In this document: in pieces, positions 60,901-64,000 of the stretch
Position numbering within the stretch: the stretch's first letter is position 1
How the letters are laid out: every line of letters begins with the position of its first letter
From: CAVSJO01 sp963728445
Lineage (GTDB): Bacteria > Gemmatimonadota > Gemmatimonadetes > Longimicrobiales > RSA9
Length of the DNA: 64,000 bases
Assembly (NCBI GenBank): GCA_963728445.1
Contig: CAVSJO010000007.1
Location: 256,120 to 320,119, forward strand
Direction: 5' to 3'
Notes under the pieces: model-generated
What the model was told of the DNA's origin: nothing
What the model saw: only the letters and a program-made list of their open reading frames with translations
Databases searched by the model: none
Translations under genes and position numbers: made by a program

Positions 60901-62794
60901 GCCGGAGAACCTGCACTTCGACCTGCTCGTGTTCGACGAGGCCAGTCAAATCCGCCCCTCCGATGCCGTGGGCGCGTTCATCCGCGCCGACCAGATCATC
61001 GTAGTCGGAGACTCGCGACAGCTCCCGCCGACCAACTTCTTCGACGTCCAGATGGAGGAAGAGGAGCTCGATGAGGTGCTGGACGTTGGGGCCGGGCTCG
61101 AGAGCATCCTCGACGAGGTCGCTGTCTCGGGAACGCCGCGGCTCCGGCTTCGTTGGCACTACCGTAGCCTGCATGAGTCGCTCATCCGCTTCTCCAACGA
61201 GGAGTTTTATGCCGACGATCCGCTAATGACCTTCCCGCACGCGAACCGGACACGTGACGACCTCGGCCTACAGTTCGAGTTTCTCCAGGATGCCTATTAT
61301 GCGGGCAAGGGGCGGAACCCCAGGGAGGCGACCGCCGTCGCTCAGGGTGTCGTGCAGCACATCAAGACCCAAGCAGGACGCCCCGAGCACGAGCGAGAGA
61401 GCCTCGGAGTGGGGACCTTCGGCATCAAGCAAGCGGACCTCATCCTCGACGAGTTGGACCGACTACGCCGGGAGGACCCGTCCATCGAGTGGTTCTTCAA
61501 TCAGGAAGGAGAGAACGCGTTCTTCGTGAAGAACCTCGAGAACATACAGGGTGACGACCGGGACATCATCTTCCTGAGCGTCACATACGGACCGGATCAG
61601 GACGGCAACCTCTCGCGCAACTTTGGCCCGATCAACTCGGACGGTGGCAGCCGTCGACTGAATGTCCTCACTACGCGGGCGAAGAAGCGGCTTCGGATCT
61701 TCTCCACGATGCGTGGGAGTGACATCGACCCGACGGGCGTCTCGCCGAACGTGGAAAAGCTGGCCCGTTACCTCACGTACGCCGAGACGGGCAAATACCC
61801 CATGACAAAAAGGACCCTGCGAGAGCCGGATTCCCCGTTCGAGCGGAAGGTCATCGCGGCGCTAAAGGCCCATGACTACGCCGTCGTACCTCAGGTCGGG
61901 GAGGGAGGCTATCGGATCGACCTGGCTATCGTCGACCCAGAGGCTCCAGGACGGTATGTGTGCGGGATCGAGTGTGATGGCGCCGCGTACCACAGCGCCG
62001 CCACCGTCCGGGACCGGGACCGCCTCCGGCAGCATGTACTGGAGCTGCGCGGCTGGACAATTCATCGGGTGTGGTCGACCGACTGGTTCAAGAACCCGCG
62101 GGCACAGACGCGCCGGCTGATCGACCTGATCGAGAAGACCCGTAGCGAACAGATTGCCGGCCACCCGGGCGGTGCCGCGGCGGCGGCTCCGGCACTTCCG
62201 ACGACGCCGCTTGAGGAGCCTGTCGAGGAGCATGGCCGAGTCCCGATCGAGGAGATTCCGATCGCAGCGTACGAGGAAGCCCGGCTGGGCCAACTGGGCG
62301 CACCTTCCGCCTTTTACGACACCTCATTGCGGCGGCTTCGCACCATTGCGGAGAGCGTGCTTGACGTCGAGGGACCGATCCATACCGCGGAAGCTGCTCG
62401 GCGGATCGCGGCCGCCTACGGAATGGAACGGGCCGGCCGTCGGATCGTGGGGCGCGTCCAGCGGTCCCTCGCCGCCCTTGTACAGGTTGGCCGGGCCCGG
62501 AAGAGCGGACCTTTCTACTGGTTGGTCGACAAGTCCATTCCCGTCCGGCACCGTGGCGACGAGGGACCTCAGGACGCGGAACTGATCGCACGGGAAGAGG
62601 TCGAGGCCGCAATCCTTCTGCTCCTCGAGTATCGCGCACCCCTAATCGACGACGAGATCGTTACCGAGACCACCCGGCTTCTTGGCTTCCGCCGGACTGG
62701 GTCGAAGCTCCGGACGATGGTGGAGGAGGCCCGCGATCGGCTTGTCGCGGACGGCGCGCTCCGGCCGGGTAGCCGAGGAATCCGGCTTCAATAG
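57977..62794 (+). CDS. DUF4011 SF1 helicase with C-terminal nuclease and DUF3320
   Basis: A protein of about 1605 residues. The start (LETWKRQLLDLSLRNRLLNY) is the DUF4011 signature. The helicase core has Walker A GPPGTGKS (about 350-357), motif II FDEASQIRP (Asp about 987), motif III VVGDSRQLPPT, and motifs V/VI in NIQGDDRDIIFLSVTYG and RLNVLTTRAKKRL. A Vsr/DUF559-type nuclease follows, with IDLAI (Asp about 1315) and ECDG (about 1332-1335), then a C-terminal DUF3320-like domain. Some related proteins belong to anti-phage systems, and the zinc-ribbon, HNH and pyrophosphohydrolase neighbours fit a defence island. Base composition is visibly lower in GC than the core genes. The ATG at 57977 is preferred to GTG at 57923. 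A defence role is inferred only. Confidence 0.88.
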   Translation: MSSLDPVRLRLETWKRQLLDLSLRNRLLNYRPTKVTTLEIVDEHPTLIFKGLMDGRSYRFGPLPDSDDDASDDEEEPQPELEIIEAVTAGTGEAEVHPREFKVGQDFESIGGGELPAHHVDRHLQTRHYRDKLEKNLVAIHRKAQSSLDEQGVNTLYLALGMLEWYESDNSDEPRKAPILLFPVVLSRETAAARYVLSRGDDEPVMNPALVEKMRLDFGLKLPDLPELTDELDVDAFLLSVREAVDVYTRWRLTSDIALSLFSFQKFLMYRDLERHEERFRQHPMIKSLSREPGEGIDGGGNGALPENLAGADLDEAMGPWEIPQVLDADSSQQRAIFAALRDSDLVVEGPPGTGKSQTITNLIAAALAERKKVLFVSEKMAALEVVKTRLESTGLGDFVLELHGHKVRKTEFVEELGRALDADVPCDGDHTADFRRLQTLVRTLKGYVTALHAPHPVLGISAYEGIGRFFDVKDAPELVVHYEDVTSSTAEEIEAAENDLRNLGIVLGRIGPPRKHALRGIGLEDGSRVAQAEVRTSLDAALDALSALVDAMDEVMGRVPVVQPHTFGEARDAIAAGRHLLEEPTIDPALTAGDAWADGRPDSADDLLCKLGEYDAARTAAHQLFMDDIFGDDSLEEATTTYGRGLEHGVWRWFMPSYWSARSALRKHLKPKTRAAADELLAGAQTALRTREKAEWLSEHGTQGKTVFARHWLGTETDLDEVRAIGNWLEAGVEHRSADRYDLVALSGYMVQADDERIAEDLKLIGVVESALTAARRSIASFAEATKLDTMLAGVSADEAERIGSVGLRLTEVDGAIDDLPDWARHNRYRAQLRESVAAPFITAAVEKNLDPASYEPSFRRSFYDAWVNAAVDGSPELREFFGDTHEEGLRQYRSLDSQSFKFAREQVRGALANQRQELLNAALQSETQFINVQARKRRNIAPVRKILSRAPSAVQTIKPCFMMSPLSVAQFLEPENLHFDLLVFDEASQIRPSDAVGAFIRADQIIVVGDSRQLPPTNFFDVQMEEEELDEVLDVGAGLESILDEVAVSGTPRLRLRWHYRSLHESLIRFSNEEFYADDPLMTFPHANRTRDDLGLQFEFLQDAYYAGKGRNPREATAVAQGVVQHIKTQAGRPEHERESLGVGTFGIKQADLILDELDRLRREDPSIEWFFNQEGENAFFVKNLENIQGDDRDIIFLSVTYGPDQDGNLSRNFGPINSDGGSRRLNVLTTRAKKRLRIFSTMRGSDIDPTGVSPNVEKLARYLTYAETGKYPMTKRTLREPDSPFERKVIAALKAHDYAVVPQVGEGGYRIDLAIVDPEAPGRYVCGIECDGAAYHSAATVRDRDRLRQHVLELRGWTIHRVWSTDWFKNPRAQTRRLIDLIEKTRSEQIAGHPGGAAAAAPALPTTPLEEPVEEHGRVPIEEIPIAAYEEARLGQLGAPSAFYDTSLRRLRTIAESVLDVEGPIHTAEAARRIAAAYGMERAGRRIVGRVQRSLAALVQVGRARKSGPFYWLVDKSIPVRHRGDEGPQDAELIAREEVEAAILLLLEYRAPLIDDEIVTETTRLLGFRRTGSKLRTMVEEARDRLVADGALRPGSRGIRLQ

Positions 62795-62869
62795 GCGCAT
62801 GAGAGACCTTTCCCGTCCGTGCCCGTGCATGCAGCGCCTGAGCATCGTCAGTTTCCGTGGGCCAAGACA

Positions 62870-63796
62870 ATGAACGGCTACGTCGCCACGACCGACGGCG
62901 ACTGGTTCCGCTTCCTGTCGGACCAGGAGCAGGTCGACGAGGTCAACTTCTGGCAGCCGAACCCGTGGGGCGGCAGCTTCGGTGTCCTGCGCCGGGGCGA
63001 GCCGCTCTTCTTCAAGCTGAAGGCGCCGGACAACGCGATTGCGGGGCTCGGGTTCTTCGAGCAGTACTCCGAGCTCCCACTATCGCTCGCCTGGGACGCC
63101 TTCGGCATCAAGAACGGGGCGGCTTCTCTCCAGGCCGTGCGTGAACGGCTGGTGCGTCTGCGCCGACGCGACGTCCCGTGGTACGAGGACTTCGTCATCG
63201 GCTGCATCCTGCTATCCGAGCCCGTGTTCTGGCCCAGGGATCTCTGGATCCCGGAGCCGGCCGACTGGCGCCCGCAGATCGTGCGTGGCAAGACGTACGA
63301 CCTGACGCGCGGCGTGGGCCGCGAGTTATGGGACGAGGTCCTGCTGCGGCTGGAGGCGGTTCGTTCCGCGGCCAGTCCGGATCCGCTGCTTCCGGGCGGG
63401 TACGGCGAGCCGACCCCGACGCCGCACCGCATCGGCCAGGGGATATTCCGCGTAGCGGTCACGGAAGCGTACGGTCGACGGTGCGCCATCACCCGCGAGA
63501 AGGCGCTGCCGGCGCTGGACGCCGCCCACATCCGGCCGTTCGCCGATAACCCCGTCCACTACGTCCGGAACGGCATGCTGCTGCGCTCCGACGTCCACAA
63601 GCTGTTCGACGCCGGCTACATCACGGTCACGCCGGATTACCACGTCCTCGCGAGTCGGCGGATGAAGGACGACTTCGACGATGGAGACAACTACCTGAAG
63701 CTCGACGATTCGCCCCTGTGGCTTCCCGCCACCGCAGAGCTGCGCCCGGACCCGGACGCGCTCCGGTGGCACAACGACAATCGGTTCCGTGGCTGA
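62870..63796 (+). CDS. HNH endonuclease
   Basis: A 308-residue protein. The N-terminal 150 residues form a domain without a name I know (DWFRFLSDQEQVDEVNFWQP, then FFKLKAPDNAIAGLGFFEQY), resembling other stand-alone restriction-like proteins. The C-terminal HNH-type domain reads YGRRCAITREKALPALDAAH (His about 220), then YVRNGMLLRSDVHKLFDAGY with the Asn and the second His of the motif. It should cut DNA. It follows the helicase gene by 75 bases, and its stop overlaps the start of the next gene, so the three are probably one transcript. The start MNGYVATTDGDW is preferred; the upstream extension is low-complexity. Confidence 0.82.
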   Translation: MNGYVATTDGDWFRFLSDQEQVDEVNFWQPNPWGGSFGVLRRGEPLFFKLKAPDNAIAGLGFFEQYSELPLSLAWDAFGIKNGAASLQAVRERLVRLRRRDVPWYEDFVIGCILLSEPVFWPRDLWIPEPADWRPQIVRGKTYDLTRGVGRELWDEVLLRLEAVRSAASPDPLLPGGYGEPTPTPHRIGQGIFRVAVTEAYGRRCAITREKALPALDAAHIRPFADNPVHYVRNGMLLRSDVHKLFDAGYITVTPDYHVLASRRMKDDFDDGDNYLKLDDSPLWLPATAELRPDPDALRWHNDNRFRG

Positions 63797-64000
63797 GCGA
63801 CGCGAGGACGCCATCGTCTCCCTCCAGGCGGAGCTTCGCCGCTTCGCCCGAGAGCGCGACTGGGAGCGCTATCACACGCCCCGGAACCTGGCCGCGCTCA
63901 TCGCCAGCGAGGCGGGCGAGCTGCTCGCGCTCTTCCGCTGGGGCGAGGACGCGGTCGCCAGCGCACCGGATCACGTGCGCAAGGAGCTCGCCGATGTGTT
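63789..64000 (+). CDS. MazG-like nucleotide pyrophosphohydrolase, cut by window edge
   Basis: The first 70 residues of a protein reading SLQAELRRFARERDWERYHT then PRNLAALIASEAGELLALFRW, the start of the all-alpha NTP pyrophosphohydrolase fold (MazG/dCTPase/RS21-C6 group). The metal-binding Glu-rich helix is beginning at SEAGELLALF. Such enzymes hydrolyse non-canonical or (d)NTPs to NMPs; several are tied to phage defence. The GTG start overlaps the HNH gene stop by eight bases, implying coupled translation. The rest of the gene lies beyond the window. Confidence 0.85.
   Translation, partial: MAERREDAIVSLQAELRRFARERDWERYHTPRNLAALIASEAGELLALFRWGEDAVASAPDHVRKELADV

Overview
The window is high-GC bacterial chromosome, most likely from the phylum Gemmatimonadota. 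This is inferred from gene content: a giant SprA-family protein beside LptF/LptG and type IV pilus motor genes, a CBM9/DUF5916 outer-membrane protein, several ECF sigma/zinc anti-sigma pairs and very GC-rich codon use. No rRNA or tRNA gene was seen, so the assignment stays provisional.

Layout. 1-3.6 kb (minus): signalling genes (CheY-like regulator, CheA, Ser/Thr kinase, second CheY-like regulator, short leader ORF). 3.6-10.3 kb: aminotransferase, then a plus-strand run of archaeal-type phosphoglycerate mutase, TPR protein, two M16 peptidases (one catalytic, one not) and a Nudix hydrolase. 10.6-14.9 kb: ECF sigma and anti-sigma, DNA polymerase III delta, SPOR protein, ANTAR regulator. 15.4-21.2 kb: broken FAD amine oxidase, RDD membrane protein, PDZ protein, second sigma/anti-sigma pair, PAP2 protein. 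21.2-28.7 kb: threonine synthase, a DksA-like protein, secreted proteins of unknown role, broken Xaa-Pro aminopeptidase, RecX. 29.1-35.4 kb: methionine/folate block (candidate structured RNA with terminator, metH, a small four-helix-bundle gene, a homocysteine methyltransferase-MTHFR fusion). 35.4-42.1 kb: a repeat-rich stretch with five tandem hairpin arrays among a lipoprotein, a CBM9/DUF5916 protein, a dapF-like gene, a second four-helix-bundle gene and a small membrane protein. 42.1-57.0 kb: lptG, lptF, sprA, M28 peptidase, HhH protein, pilB-pilT-pilC. 57.0-64.0 kb: an accessory island starting at a transposon-end-like triple repeat and carrying a zinc-ribbon gene, a DUF4011 helicase-nuclease, an HNH endonuclease and a MazG-like pyrophosphohydrolase cut by the window edge.

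The most unusual signal is the set of five arrays, 31 units in all, in 35.4-42.1 kb. Each array starts 0-3 bases after a stop codon and runs in the same sense as that gene. Units are 27-31 bases long and form hairpins. The stem sequence changes between units but stays self-complementary, while the flank (G-run plus TC on one side, TCCGAG or TCCCAG on the other) is kept. The two four-helix-bundle (23S rRNA IVS-type) genes are both bracketed by repeat tracts in inverted orientation.

Five otherwise normal genes carry apparent single-base frameshifts: phosphoglycerate mutase 5' end, amine oxidase, Xaa-Pro aminopeptidase, dapF and the M28 peptidase signal region. This looks more like assembly error, or a mixture of error and decay, than five independent inactivations. 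Coordinates near those sites should be treated with care.
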